Source: SFTJ01 sp045613305
GTDB lineage: Bacteria; Bacteroidota; Bacteroidia; Bacteroidales; Muribaculaceae
Assembly (NCBI GenBank): GCA_045613305.1
Contig: JAZLAU010000028.1
Location: 151,546 to 215,545 of the forward strand
Length of the DNA: 64,000 bases
Reading direction: 5' to 3'
Positions 8,267 through 16,509 of this stretch are shown piece by piece; within the stretch, counting starts at the first letter, position 1, and each line of letters begins with the position of its first letter. A model generated the notes under the pieces. The model was not told the origin of the DNA. It worked only from the letters and a program-made list of their open reading frames with translations, and did no database searches. Both the position numbers and the translations under genes were made by a program.

Positions 8267-9007
8267 TTAATCTCCTCTTTGAGCGCCACGCGCCAAGGTG
8301 CGGAACACCTCGTCGATAGACTGCGCGGCAAATTGATGTTTTAAATTGGCAGGCGTGTCGAGAGCACGCACCTCGCCGTCGACCATTATTGAAACTCGCG
8401 AACAATATTCTGCTTCGTCCATGTAGTGAGTGGTGACGAAAATCGTGGTGCCCTTGGCAGCCGCCTCGTAAATCATTTCCCAGAATTGTCGGCGGGTTAC
8501 GAGGTCGACACCGCCAGTTGGCTCGTCTAAAAATACCACTTCGGGGTTGTGTATGGTGGCAATGGCAAACGCCAACTTTTGCTTCCACCCCAATGGGAGC
8601 GCGCCGACCAGAGTGTTTCGTTCGCCCTCAAGTTGCAGCCGTTGCAGCAACTCTGTGGCACGTTGGGCAGTTTGCGCTTTCGAAAGGCCGTAGATGCCAG
8701 CAAAAAGTCGCATGTTTTCCCACACAGTGAGGTCGTTATAGAGCGAGAATCGTTGGCTCATGTAGCCAATGTGCTGCTTAATGGCCTCGCCTTGGCGCAT
8801 CACGTCGCAACCGGCCACGAAGCCGCTTCCTGAAGTTGGGAAACTGAGCCCGCAGAGCATGCGCATGGCTGTGGTTTTTCCAGCCCCGTTGGCGCCCAGA
8901 AAGCCGAAAATCTCGCCTTTGCGGACGTCGAAAGAAATGTTGTTGACGGCAGTGAAGTTGCCGAATTGCTTGGTGAGGTTACGCACCGAAATTACTATGT
9001 CGCTCAT
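8267..9007 (-). CDS. ABC exporter ATP-binding protein (second half of a YbhF-type pair)
   Basis: 246 residues forming one nucleotide-binding domain. It has Walker A GANGAGKTTAMR, Q-loop YMSQRFSLYNDLTV, a divergent signature (ALPLGWKQKLAFA in place of LSGGxxQ), Walker B VVFLDEPTGGVD and the switch His in VTTHYMDEAEYC. The divergent signature is usual in this branch, represented by the C-terminal ATPase of E. coli YbhF and RbbA-like proteins. The start ATG overlaps the stop of the upstream ATPase gene by 4 bp (ATGA), indicating translational coupling. It powers the two permeases downstream. Confidence 0.9.
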   Translation of the reverse strand: MSDIVISVRNLTKQFGNFTAVNNISFDVRKGEIFGFLGANGAGKTTAMRMLCGLSFPTSGSGFVAGCDVMRQGEAIKQHIGYMSQRFSLYNDLTVWENMRLFAGIYGLSKAQTAQRATELLQRLQLEGERNTLVGALPLGWKQKLAFAIATIHNPEVVFLDEPTGGVDLVTRRQFWEMIYEAAAKGTTIFVTTHYMDEAEYCSRVSIMVDGEVRALDTPANLKHQFAAQSIDEVFRTLARGAQRGD

Positions 9008-9903
9008 CGTTTCATCAGTTTAATAAACACGTCTTCGATAGTTGGCTCAGCCGAAGTAATTGAAAATTCGTCGCAGTGAGAAAGCCGTTTGGAGAATTCG
9101 CTGACGGAGAAATCGTTATTGGCCACCAAATGGTGGTGTTCGCCAAACGGATAGCAAGCCTCAACTCCCGTCGCCTGTCGTGCCTCTTCGAGCAGAGTGA
9201 ACATGTTGTTGGCCTTAATGGCGTATAAAGGCGTGCAGAAAGAGTTGGTGATGTTTTGCGGGGTGTCGATGCAGAGAATTTGCCCTTCGTTGCAGAGCGC
9301 AATGCGGTTGCAGCGCGAGGCTTCGTCCATGTATGGCGTAGATACGAGTATGGTTATGCCAATGTTTTTGAGTTCGGCCAGCATATCCCAAAACTCGCTT
9401 CTCGAAACGGCGTCGACTCCCGTTGTGGGCTCGTCGAGGAAGAGCACGCTCGGCTTGTGAATCAATGCGCACGACAAGGCGAGTTTTTGCTTCATTCCGC
9501 CCGACAATTTGCCTGCCTTACGATTGCGGAAAGGTTCGATTTGTTTGTAAATTGGCTCAATGATGTGGTATGATTCCTTAATTGAAGTGCCAAACAATGC
9601 AGCAAAGAATTGCAGGTTCTCTTCCACCGTAAGGTCGGGGTAAAGTGAGAATCGCCCCGGCATGTATCCCACTCTCGAGCGAATGTCTTGGCATTGTGTG
9701 GCAATGTTAAAGCCCTCGACAGTAGCCGACCCGGAGTCGGGTGTTAGGAGGGTGGTGAGTAGCCTGAAAAGAGTGGTTTTTCCCGCTCCGTCAGGCCCGA
9801 TAAGGCCAAAGAGTTCGCCCCGCTTCACTGAAAATGAAACGTTGCTCAGTGCTTTCACCTTGCCGAAACTCTTTGATATGTTGTTGACCACTATTGCATT
9901 CAT
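9004..9903 (-). CDS. ABC exporter ATP-binding protein (first half of a YbhF-type pair)
   Basis: 299 residues with Walker A GPDGAGKTTLFR (Asp in place of the usual Asn, as in the first YbhF domain), signature KLSGGMKQKLALS, Walker B VLFLDEPTTGVD and STPYMDEASRC, where Pro replaces the switch His. About 80 residues follow the ATPase core and probably mediate dimer contacts. The lost switch His suggests an asymmetric pair in which this subunit hydrolyses ATP poorly. In E. coli the two domains are fused in one protein; here they are separate genes overlapping by 4 bp. Confidence 0.9.
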   Translation of the reverse strand: MNAIVVNNISKSFGKVKALSNVSFSVKRGELFGLIGPDGAGKTTLFRLLTTLLTPDSGSATVEGFNIATQCQDIRSRVGYMPGRFSLYPDLTVEENLQFFAALFGTSIKESYHIIEPIYKQIEPFRNRKAGKLSGGMKQKLALSCALIHKPSVLFLDEPTTGVDAVSRSEFWDMLAELKNIGITILVSTPYMDEASRCNRIALCNEGQILCIDTPQNITNSFCTPLYAIKANNMFTLLEEARQATGVEACYPFGEHHHLVANNDFSVSEFSKRLSHCDEFSITSAEPTIEDVFIKLMKR

Positions 9904-9907
9904 GGCG

Positions 9908-10792
9908 TTAAAGAATTACTTCGCCCGACAAGCCAATTTTAAGACGTCCGTCGTTTTTAACGGCAATTTTCACCGCATACACCAGGTTGGCACGCGAGTC
10001 GTTGGTTTGAATATTTTTAGGAGTGAATTCGCTTTCTGCCGAAATCCATGTTATAGTGCCTTCATAGTCAAAGCGTTGTTCGCCGCCGAAATCGGCAATC
10101 ACTTTCACCTTGTCGCCCAATTTTATAGAAGCAAGTTGGTCGGAAGTGAAATAAGCGCGCAAGAAAATGTTGTTGAGGTCGGCAATTTTCAAAAGCGGCT
10201 TGCCCACGGTGGTAACTTCACCCGCTTGGGCATATTTAACGAGCACCGTGCCATCGATAGGCGAAGTGATGCGGTACTTGGCTATCAAGTCGTTAAGAGC
10301 GTCGATTTGCGCGTCGATAGCATCGGAGTTGTTGTTGATGGTGGCGTTGTTTTTGTTGAGCGTAGATAGCGAAGCGCTGAGTTGGCTCTCGAGAACCTTG
10401 ATTTGAGCGGCAATGTCGTCGTGTTGCTTTTGAGTGGCCGCTCCGTCGCGCAACATGTTGTCGACGCGTTGCAGTTCGCTTTTCTGTTTTGCAATTTGGT
10501 CGCGAATCGAAGCCACTTGTGTTTTTACATCGGGCTTAGAGCCGATAAGCGCTGATTGTTGCGCCAATAGTTGTTTTCGTTGAAGCACAGGTTGAGTGCT
10601 GTCGATGTCAGCAACCAACGAGCCGGCCGAAATTGTAGCCCCTTCATTAACGCCGAACGATAGGATTTTGCCGTTGGCTTCGGCCGAAACTATCAATTCA
10701 GTTGCCTCGAAGGTACCTTGTGCGTCATATTTAACTTCGTTGCCACACGATGCTGCCAGCATTGCAATGGCGATGTATGCTATTCGTTTCAT
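9908..10792 (-). CDS. HlyD-family periplasmic adaptor lipoprotein (YbhG-like)
   Basis: 294 residues. A lipoprotein signal (AIAMLAASC, Cys at residue 16) anchors it to a membrane. A biotinyl-lipoyl half-motif (GTFEATELIVSAEANGKIL), a long alpha-helical hairpin (about residues 70-165) and the second lipoyl half (ITSPIDGTVLVKYAQAGEV) follow, then a beta-barrel domain. This is the membrane-fusion protein linking the inner-membrane ABC complex to the TolC channel. It lies 4 bp before the first ATPase gene and 11 bp after the TolC gene. Acylation instead of an N-terminal membrane helix is common in RND-type adaptors but differs from the signal-anchored E. coli YbhG. Confidence 0.9.
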   Translation of the reverse strand: MKRIAYIAIAMLAASCGNEVKYDAQGTFEATELIVSAEANGKILSFGVNEGATISAGSLVADIDSTQPVLQRKQLLAQQSALIGSKPDVKTQVASIRDQIAKQKSELQRVDNMLRDGAATQKQHDDIAAQIKVLESQLSASLSTLNKNNATINNNSDAIDAQIDALNDLIAKYRITSPIDGTVLVKYAQAGEVTTVGKPLLKIADLNNIFLRAYFTSDQLASIKLGDKVKVIADFGGEQRFDYEGTITWISAESEFTPKNIQTNDSRANLVYAVKIAVKNDGRLKIGLSGEVIL

Positions 10793-10803
10793 ATATGTTT
10801 ATA

Positions 10804-12081
10804 TTATTGGTTTAAAGTGGTTTTTAGTCGGTAGATTGCTTGTAAGAGTTCTATTTCGTGAGTGCTACGGTTGAGTTCAGCAGTGGTTTCGTCGGTGATT
10901 TTGCGAAGAAGGTCGGTAGAGTCGATGATGCCGTTTTTAAGTTGTGATTCGGCAGCAATTCTCACTTTTTTGCGAAGTTCAACGATGCGTTTGTCGCTTT
11001 CTACAGCAGCCCTCAAGCGAGTTATCTCGCCATCGTCCTGGGTAGATTGTAATTGAGAGTTAAACAGGAACACGTCGCGTTGCGCGTCGATTTGTCGTTG
11101 TGCGGCGTTGATTTTTTCAAGATTATTGTTTTTTGTGTAAAAAGCACCGATGTTCCACGACATTTTCACCCCCACAATACCGTTAAGAGTCCAGTCGGCC
11201 GACATCATACTTTTAAACATATCGAGCCCAGGATATCCGTAATAGCCTTGGGCAAAAGCGCTGAATCGTGGCAATACCGACGAATTGATGGCTTTGCGTT
11301 TAGCATCGAGCAGGCTTTTTTGAGCGTCAAATAAGGCTAACTCAGGCCTTGCTGAAGCAAAGTTAGTCACATCAGTCAATGCAGGACGTTGCAGAGGGTC
11401 GGACTCGAGCGGTTTACCGATTAAAACCTCGAGCATTCGCTGATAAGAGGCCCTTGATGCCAATATTTGAGCGAGCGATTGCTGTGCAGTAAGCAATTCT
11501 GCTTCAATAGCATCTACATCGGCCTGCATGGCAACACCGTTTTTATAGTAAGTGCGAATTCTATCGAGGTTGCCGTTGAGCATAGTGATTAGAGCGCGAG
11601 TTTTCGCGGCGCGTTCGTCGAGCAGCAGAATGCCGAAATAAAGGTTGTTGACTCGCGAATAGAGGTCGTAGAGCGAAGTCTCGAGTCGAGAGCGCTGCTC
11701 GTTTGCTTCGGCTTTAGCAATTTCTTCGTTGGCCTTGCTTTGTCCGCCGTCCCAAATGTTTTGAGTGACATCAACAGCCACCTTGTATTGGTCTTTGCGA
11801 ATGCCGGCCATGTTGATGCCGTTGCTGTTCATTATGTTGCTGAAAGCTTCGGGGTAGGTTGGAGTTGCCGATTGGTAAGATGCTTGTCCAGAGAGCATCA
11901 CTTGCGGAATCCAAGCCTTAGCGGCATTCGACAGGTTATATTGCTCAGTGGCGTTAATAAGGTCGAATTTTTGAATCTCGGGGTAGTTGTTGCGCGCAAG
12001 TTGATAGCACTCCTCGAGCGACTGCGCCTGAGAGCAGATGGCCGTAGCCAATACTAAAAGTGTGAATAAGATGCGTTTCAT
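10804..12081 (-). CDS. TolC-family outer-membrane efflux channel
   Basis: 425 residues with a signal peptide (ILFTLLVLATAICSQAQ). The mature protein begins with SLEECYQLARNNYPEIQKFD, the usual start of Bacteroidetes outer-membrane efflux proteins. Two internally similar halves rich in long coiled helices with short barrel strands follow; the end is IELLQAIYRLKTTLNQ, also typical. A trimer would form the outer-membrane barrel and periplasmic tunnel for the ABC system downstream. It starts 2 bp after the TetR stop, so regulator and channel are almost certainly cotranscribed. Confidence 0.88.
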   Translation of the reverse strand: MKRILFTLLVLATAICSQAQSLEECYQLARNNYPEIQKFDLINATEQYNLSNAAKAWIPQVMLSGQASYQSATPTYPEAFSNIMNSNGINMAGIRKDQYKVAVDVTQNIWDGGQSKANEEIAKAEANEQRSRLETSLYDLYSRVNNLYFGILLLDERAAKTRALITMLNGNLDRIRTYYKNGVAMQADVDAIEAELLTAQQSLAQILASRASYQRMLEVLIGKPLESDPLQRPALTDVTNFASARPELALFDAQKSLLDAKRKAINSSVLPRFSAFAQGYYGYPGLDMFKSMMSADWTLNGIVGVKMSWNIGAFYTKNNNLEKINAAQRQIDAQRDVFLFNSQLQSTQDDGEITRLRAAVESDKRIVELRKKVRIAAESQLKNGIIDSTDLLRKITDETTAELNRSTHEIELLQAIYRLKTTLNQ

Positions 12082-12083
12082 GA

Positions 12084-12713
12084 CTATGATTGTTTTCTGA
12101 TTCTTCTCATAATTGTTTCTACGTTTTCGGCCTTGCGTTCTTCGAGGAATTTGTTTCTGTCGGCCATAAGGTTGCCCATGAGCGGCTCTATGAACGGATA
12201 GGCAACAAAAGTGAAAATGTTTAGCGACATGATGCTAAGGAATAGCATTTTGGCATTTATTTGCTCCATTTCGCCCCGTTGTGCCGCCTCGTCGATTTGC
12301 TTCTGGATGTCGTTGTAGATATTGTCGACCACAAAATTTAGTTGTTTGTGCATAATTTCGTAGCGTTCGGGGTGCGAAACCACCTCGTTGATGATGAAGC
12401 GCGGCAGCAATGGATTTTGGCTCAAGTAGTCGAAGTGCTGAGTAATGCCACTTTTTATGCGGTCGAGCAGCGGCAGCGACGCATCGCCCAAAGCAGAGAG
12501 CATAATGTGCTTGACAGAAGAAAATTTGTCGGCAACGATGCGTTCGAACAGCAGTTCTTTTGTGCGAAAATAATAGTGCAACATGGCATGAGTTACGCCC
12601 GCATTTTTTGCTATGGTCATAGTTCGTGCACCATCATAGCCCTTGGTGAGGAATTCGGTTTCGGCGGCTATAAGTATTTCTTTTTCAGTATTTTGTTTGT
12701 CGTTGTTAATCAT
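12084..12713 (-). CDS. TetR/AcrR-family repressor of the export operon (CecR-like)
   Basis: 209 residues. The N-terminal helix-turn-helix (EKEILIAAETEFLTKGYDG, then MTIAKNAGVTHAMLHYYF) matches TetR regulators, and the rest is an all-helical ligand-binding domain. It heads a seven-gene operon whose content parallels E. coli cecR-ybhGFSR. The frame extends to a TTG at 12731, but the ATG at 12713 is preferred because the TTG lies inside the predicted operator. It should repress its own promoter through the inverted repeat at 12725-12753 until a ligand, possibly the exported molecule, is bound. The ligand is unknown. Confidence 0.88.
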   Translation of the reverse strand: MINNDKQNTEKEILIAAETEFLTKGYDGARTMTIAKNAGVTHAMLHYYFRTKELLFERIVADKFSSVKHIMLSALGDASLPLLDRIKSGITQHFDYLSQNPLLPRFIINEVVSHPERYEIMHKQLNFVVDNIYNDIQKQIDEAAQRGEMEQINAKMLFLSIMSLNIFTFVAYPFIEPLMGNLMADRNKFLEERKAENVETIMRRIRKQS

Positions 12714-12724
12714 GGTGAAGTGCG

Positions 12725-12753
12725 TTAACAAAAATGTTTAACAAAATTGTTAA
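12725..12753 (-). promoter_or_regulatory. Predicted TetR operator
   Basis: The site reads TTAACA-N4-TGTTTAACA-N4-TGTTAA, two overlapping TTAACA/TGTTAA dyads sharing the middle arm and centred near 12739. It sits over the predicted transcription start, between the -7 element and the start codon, as expected for an autoregulating TetR protein. Confidence 0.6.
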
Positions 12754-12755
12754 TA

Positions 12756-12763
12756 CAAAACTA
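12756..12763 (-). promoter_or_regulatory. -7 element of the export operon promoter
   Basis: TAGTTTTG on the minus strand matches the Bacteroidetes -7 TAnnTTTG. No clear TTTG is present at -33. Transcription would begin near 12749, inside the predicted operator. Confidence 0.45.
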
Positions 12764-12978
12764 AGAAAAAGATTTTAATAAAAAAATATTTTGTTCTAAA
12801 AAAGTGAATAGCGGTGCTGAATGGCTGCGCAACTTATTACACAGTGAACAAAAACACTATTTCATTGATGCGCATTCGGCAATGAGAAATTTTGCGAGAT
12901 TGTTGGTGTTCGGAAAAAAAGTTGTAATTTTATATAACGTAGTTAGTAGATTGACTTAAAATAAGGGTGCGTGTCGGT

Positions 12979-13005
12979 TAGTGGTAAAAGGCCGCTAAAT
13001 CGTCA
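12979..13005 (+). promoter_or_regulatory. PUL element copy 1 (TAGTGG-N13-AATCGT)
   Basis: TAGTGG at 12979-12984 and AATCGT at 12998-13003 with 13 bases between, the same spacing and strand as three other copies (16445, 27790, 40911). It ends 11 bp before the first ATG of the DUF6377 regulator, or 23 bp before the alternative ATG at 13029. It could be an ECF-type promoter (GTGG-N16-CGT) or an operator. Confidence 0.6.
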
Positions 13006-13016
13006 AGATTGAAAAA

Positions 13017-14654
13017 ATGAAGGAATTGATGATAAAAAAATTGATATATATAGCGGTAGCGCTTGTTGTTTGTGTCGCGTCGGCGAGCGGTGAGGCATTG
13101 GCCGCTAATGATGAGGCCTGCGGAGAATTGATTCAAGAACTTGATGATGTGATAAACAACAGTGAACTGTATTCTAAGGCGAAAAACGAACGAATAGATT
13201 CGTTGCGCAAGGATTTGGACAATACAGTCGACCTTGAGGAACGTTACCAGAAGACATTGACATTGGAAGGGGAATATGAGACCTTCGTGAGTGACTCGGC
13301 GTTGAGTTTTCTGCAAAAGGCGATGAGCCTGGCCGAAACGATGCAGAACGAACAATATATAAACGCCTGCAGTTTGCGTTTGGCAATGGTTTATTCCACA
13401 TCGGGGCTGTTTGTAGTAGCCGACAGCATTTTCAGCAAGTTTGATTACAACACATTAGATTCGTCGTTAGGCGGTTTGTATTGTTATGCGCGGATACGTT
13501 ATTGTGAGAATATTATAAGAGACATTGACGATGCCCGCTTTTCAAAAAAATATGATGCCGAGATAGATTGGTGTCGCGATGAATTGATAAAGATGTGGGG
13601 TGCCGGCTCAGAAATGAGCAGAAAAGAAATGGCCAATAAATATAAAAACCAGGGCCGCTACAAAGAGTCGTTGGAGATATTGGAGGATTTGTTTAAAAGT
13701 GAAACCGTGGGAACTCATGGATATGCAATGCTTGCCATGTCGGTGGCGCAATGTTATGAGTTGATGGGCAGAACTGATTTGCAAAAACAATATTTGCTTA
13801 TAGCGGCTATAACCGACATAAAGCAGGCCATCAAGGAGAATGAGGCTCTTTTGGCGCTCAGTTCGCTATTATATAATGAGGGTGACGTTGACAGGGCCTA
13901 CAGATATATTAAGTTTTGCTTAGATGATGCCAACTTCTATAATTCTCATTTTAAGGATTCGGTGATAGCGCGCACTTATTCTATTGTGGACTCCACGTAT
14001 ACGGCAAAATTGGAGTCGCATAGGCAAAAATTGCAGAATTATCTGATAGTTATCAGCATTATAGTTGTGCTGTTGATTGTGGCAGTATTTGAAAGTTACA
14101 GACAGCGTCATAAATTGATGCGTGCTCGTGGCGAATTGAAAAATGTGAATGAAGATTTGATGTCGATGAACTATAGATTGGATGAGGCTAACCTTGTCAA
14201 AGAGCGTTATGTGGGATATTTTATGAATCAGTGCTCGGTGTATGTCAATAAACTGGATGATTTCCGCAAGAACGTAAACCGCAAGATTAAGGCAGGTCAA
14301 ATTGATGACCTGTATGTGATGTCGTCGCGTCCGTTGGAGAAAGAAATGGAAGAACTATATAAGAATTTTGACCGTGCATTCTTGAATTTGTATCCTGATT
14401 TTCCTGAAAAATTTAATGCGTTGTTAAAGCCGGAGGCGAGAATTGAGACAGAAAAGGGCAGGTTGAATATCACCTTACGAATATATGCTTTGATGCGTAT
14501 GGGAATAACCAACATGGGCCAAATAGCGAAGTTTTTGAACTACTCATTGCAGACGGTTTATAACTATAAAAGCAAGGTGAAAAAGGACTCTTTGCTCGAT
14601 GGCGATGAGTTTGAGGAAGAGGTTAAACGGATAGGTAAAATGAGCAATAAATAG
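13017..14654 (+). CDS. DUF6377-type membrane sensor/transcriptional regulator
   Basis: 545 residues. A signal or first membrane segment (LIYIAVALVVCVASASG) precedes about 300 residues of TPR-like helices, likely periplasmic. A membrane span (YLIVISIIVVLLIVAVFE, about 343-360) and a coiled stretch follow. The C-terminal domain ends in a helix-turn-helix-like stretch (RIYALMRMGITNMGQIAKF, then LNYSLQTVYNYKSKVK). This architecture is common in Bacteroidales beside PULs, where such proteins are thought to sense periplasmic glycans and act directly on transcription. It lies at the head of the PUL and carries the PUL element in its own leader, suggesting autoregulation. ATGs at 13017 and 13029 are both possible; the second gives a more usual signal peptide. 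Confidence 0.75.
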   Translation: MKELMIKKLIYIAVALVVCVASASGEALAANDEACGELIQELDDVINNSELYSKAKNERIDSLRKDLDNTVDLEERYQKTLTLEGEYETFVSDSALSFLQKAMSLAETMQNEQYINACSLRLAMVYSTSGLFVVADSIFSKFDYNTLDSSLGGLYCYARIRYCENIIRDIDDARFSKKYDAEIDWCRDELIKMWGAGSEMSRKEMANKYKNQGRYKESLEILEDLFKSETVGTHGYAMLAMSVAQCYELMGRTDLQKQYLLIAAITDIKQAIKENEALLALSSLLYNEGDVDRAYRYIKFCLDDANFYNSHFKDSVIARTYSIVDSTYTAKLESHRQKLQNYLIVISIIVVLLIVAVFESYRQRHKLMRARGELKNVNEDLMSMNYRLDEANLVKERYVGYFMNQCSVYVNKLDDFRKNVNRKIKAGQIDDLYVMSSRPLEKEMEELYKNFDRAFLNLYPDFPEKFNALLKPEARIETEKGRLNITLRIYALMRMGITNMGQIAKFLNYSLQTVYNYKSKVKKDSLLDGDEFEEEVKRIGKMSNK

Positions 14655-14704
14655 CCCCTGAGGAGGCCTGAAAACGCGCTAATTTATATAAAAATATTTT
14701 CAAA

Positions 14705-14736
14705 AAGTCTTACTTTAATTAGTGAGGCTTTTTTTT
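14705..14736 (+). terminator. Terminator after the DUF6377 regulator
   Basis: AAGTCTTACT (14705-14714) pairs with AGTGAGGCTT (14721-14730) through ten positions with two G-T pairs, and T14731-14736 follow. It separates the regulator from the sigma-factor gene. Confidence 0.7.
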
Positions 14737-14887
14737 ATATATTCCTAATAATAAAGATATTAAAAAATTTGAGCATCTAAAATATACTACTTTGTTACTT
14801 ACTTGCGAGTGCTAACGCGGCATATACCACCGATATTTGTATAAACAAAACCGAAAAAACATAAACCGAAATAAGAGTTTATAATCA

Positions 14888-15391
14888 ATGAAATTCTCAG
14901 AGGTATATATTCAATATTACTCGAAGTTGAAGCGCTTTGCCACGGAATTTGTGAACGATGAGCAAGACGCAGAAAACTTGGTGCAAGATGCTTTTGTGGA
15001 TTTATGGAAGAGCAACCAAGAATTAGATAGGATAAAGAATATGAATGCCTATATGTTTCGTTTGGTTCGCAACAGATGTTTGGATTATGTTAAGCATAGA
15101 TTGATAGAGCAGCAGTATGCCAAGAAGGTTATTACTCAGGAAGAGCATAAACTGTATGTGCTCGACAGTTATATGGAATCGGGGATATTCATGGGCGATT
15201 TGGAAGGCGATGTTAAAAACTCTATAGATAAGTTGCCGCAGCGCTGCCGTGAGATATTCGTTAAAAGCCGATTTGAAGGCAAGAAATATAGAGAAATAGC
15301 CGAAGAAATGAATATTTCGGAGAATACAGTGGAAATTCAAATGGGTATTGCCATAAAGCGATTGAGGCAGAGTTTGGCAAAGTACATATAA
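14888..15391 (+). CDS. ECF-type RNA polymerase sigma factor
   Basis: 167 residues. Region 2 appears as YIQYYSKLKRFATEF, DAENLVQDAFVDLWKS and AYMFRLVRNRCLDYVKH, and region 4 as LPQRCREIFVKSRFEG, KYREIAEEMNISENTVEIQM and a final helix. This is the Bacteroidetes RagB/SusC-associated sigma-70 type, which normally pairs with a FecR-like anti-sigma factor and controls host-glycan PULs. Here the next gene, 61 bp on, is not a FecR protein, and no anti-sigma gene exists in the window. It may be released by another route or controlled by transcription only. It is a candidate for the factor that reads the 27-bp PUL element, but no copy of the element lies before the gene itself. Confidence 0.9.
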   Translation: MKFSEVYIQYYSKLKRFATEFVNDEQDAENLVQDAFVDLWKSNQELDRIKNMNAYMFRLVRNRCLDYVKHRLIEQQYAKKVITQEEHKLYVLDSYMESGIFMGDLEGDVKNSIDKLPQRCREIFVKSRFEGKKYREIAEEMNISENTVEIQMGIAIKRLRQSLAKYI

Positions 15392-15452
15392 AACAGAATA
15401 AACAAATTACTCGAGTTATATAACACATTATTAACAAAAATTTTCTAAGCTT

Positions 15453-16343
15453 ATGAAAAGAATTTTTACTCAAAAAAGAAGTCTTTATGTATTGTTGGCT
15501 TTTGTTGCAGTTGTGACATCATGCTACACAATTAAAAGAATTGCTCAGCCACACGAAATTACACCTGGTGGCGAAATCACATCACGTTCGGTGATTGTAT
15601 GGGGCGAAGGTGATAACCCAGAAGTTACAAGTTATGGTTGCTTTGGTATCCGTGTTCCAGAAGGTTGGAAGGTTACAATGCCAAGCAATAGTTACGAACA
15701 ATGGGTGAATGGTGCAGTAACAAATACTCACGTAATGATTGCAAATGAAAAGTACACTGCAATTTTGAACTATCGTTATCCAGCAGACGGTTATGTGTGG
15801 TATGGTTTTAGCACAACAGAAGAACTTACACACAAACTGCACAGTGATTTGAGCGACAGTATTGCTGTAAACTGCAAAATCAAGGCTCCAGCAAATGCAA
15901 CATTGGGCGAATATGAAATTGAATATGCATTTGGTGACGAAGAAGATAATTTCGAAAAATATACCGATTTGGCATGGTCATCATCTAGCGACAACCGTTT
16001 GGTTGAAACTACTTCGTTTGAAACACCTGACGGTTCTTCAAAGCACAACACTCACACATATGTGGAATGTGACACCAAGATTACTGTAAAGGAATCATCG
16101 GATGTTAATGAAGTTGCTGCAGACAACTACGCTGTATTGGCAGAAAACGGAGCAATTCGTTTCGAAGTTAAGGGTGCACAAGCACAAAATGCAATTGTTG
16201 CAGTATATAACGCAGCCGGCCAATTGATGGACGAAAAGGTTGCAAACACACAAACATTGACACTAAAGGCCGATAAAGGCGTTAATATAGTATCAGTATT
16301 GAGCGGTAACAAGCGCTCTGTTGAAAAAGTGGTGGTTAAGTAA
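15453..16343 (+). CDS. Unknown lipoprotein with C-terminal T9SS-like sorting domain
   Basis: 296 residues. The signal peptide ends in a lipobox-like AVVTSC (Cys at 24). The middle (about 35-215) is beta-rich with WGEGDNPEVTSYGCFGIRVP and NATLGEYEIEYAFGDEED; I recognise no named family. The final 70 residues (IRFEVKGAQAQNAIVAVYNA, GQLMDEKV, KGVNIVSVLSG, EKVVVK) look like a type A T9SS sorting domain. A lipobox together with a T9SS tail is unusual. The gene lies between the sigma factor and the first enzyme block and ends at a strong terminator. Its coding DNA favours CCA, ACA and AAG like the SusC/SusD genes, suggesting high expression. Function unknown. Confidence 0.7.
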   Translation: MKRIFTQKRSLYVLLAFVAVVTSCYTIKRIAQPHEITPGGEITSRSVIVWGEGDNPEVTSYGCFGIRVPEGWKVTMPSNSYEQWVNGAVTNTHVMIANEKYTAILNYRYPADGYVWYGFSTTEELTHKLHSDLSDSIAVNCKIKAPANATLGEYEIEYAFGDEEDNFEKYTDLAWSSSSDNRLVETTSFETPDGSSKHNTHTYVECDTKITVKESSDVNEVAADNYAVLAENGAIRFEVKGAQAQNAIVAVYNAAGQLMDEKVANTQTLTLKADKGVNIVSVLSGNKRSVEKVVVK

Positions 16344-16371
16344 TTGGTTTTTTAAAACACAATTGAGTTTT

Positions 16372-16404
16372 AAGGGGGATTTGAATTTCAAATCCTCCTT
16401 TTTT
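16372..16404 (+). terminator. Terminator after the unknown lipoprotein
   Basis: AAGGGGGATTTG (16372-16383) pairs with CAAATCCTCCTT (16389-16400) with one G-T pair and a 5-nt loop, and the T-run extends to 16404. Enzyme genes downstream therefore need their own promoter. Confidence 0.85.
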
Positions 16405-16444
16405 AGTGTTTTTGAAAGCGTAATAATCAAAATAGTGCGATTTT

Positions 16445-16471
16445 TAGTGGAATTTGTGGCTTAATTCGTTC
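16445..16471 (+). promoter_or_regulatory. PUL element copy 2 (TAGTGG-N13-ATTCGT)
   Basis: TAGTGG at 16445-16450 and ATTCGTTC at 16464-16471, with the same 13-base gap as the other copies. It lies just after a terminator and 38 bp before the small ORF that leads the first enzyme block. Confidence 0.65.
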
Positions 16472-16509
16472 ATAGCAAAAAAACGAATTAAAAATCATCA
16501 TCATAATAA

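Noticed and set aside
12979..13003. Whether element copy 1 is a chance match, since its interior differs most
   Set aside because: Kept as a real copy: the 6-base halves, exact 13-base gap, strand and position before a PUL regulator all agree, although it is the weakest of the four.
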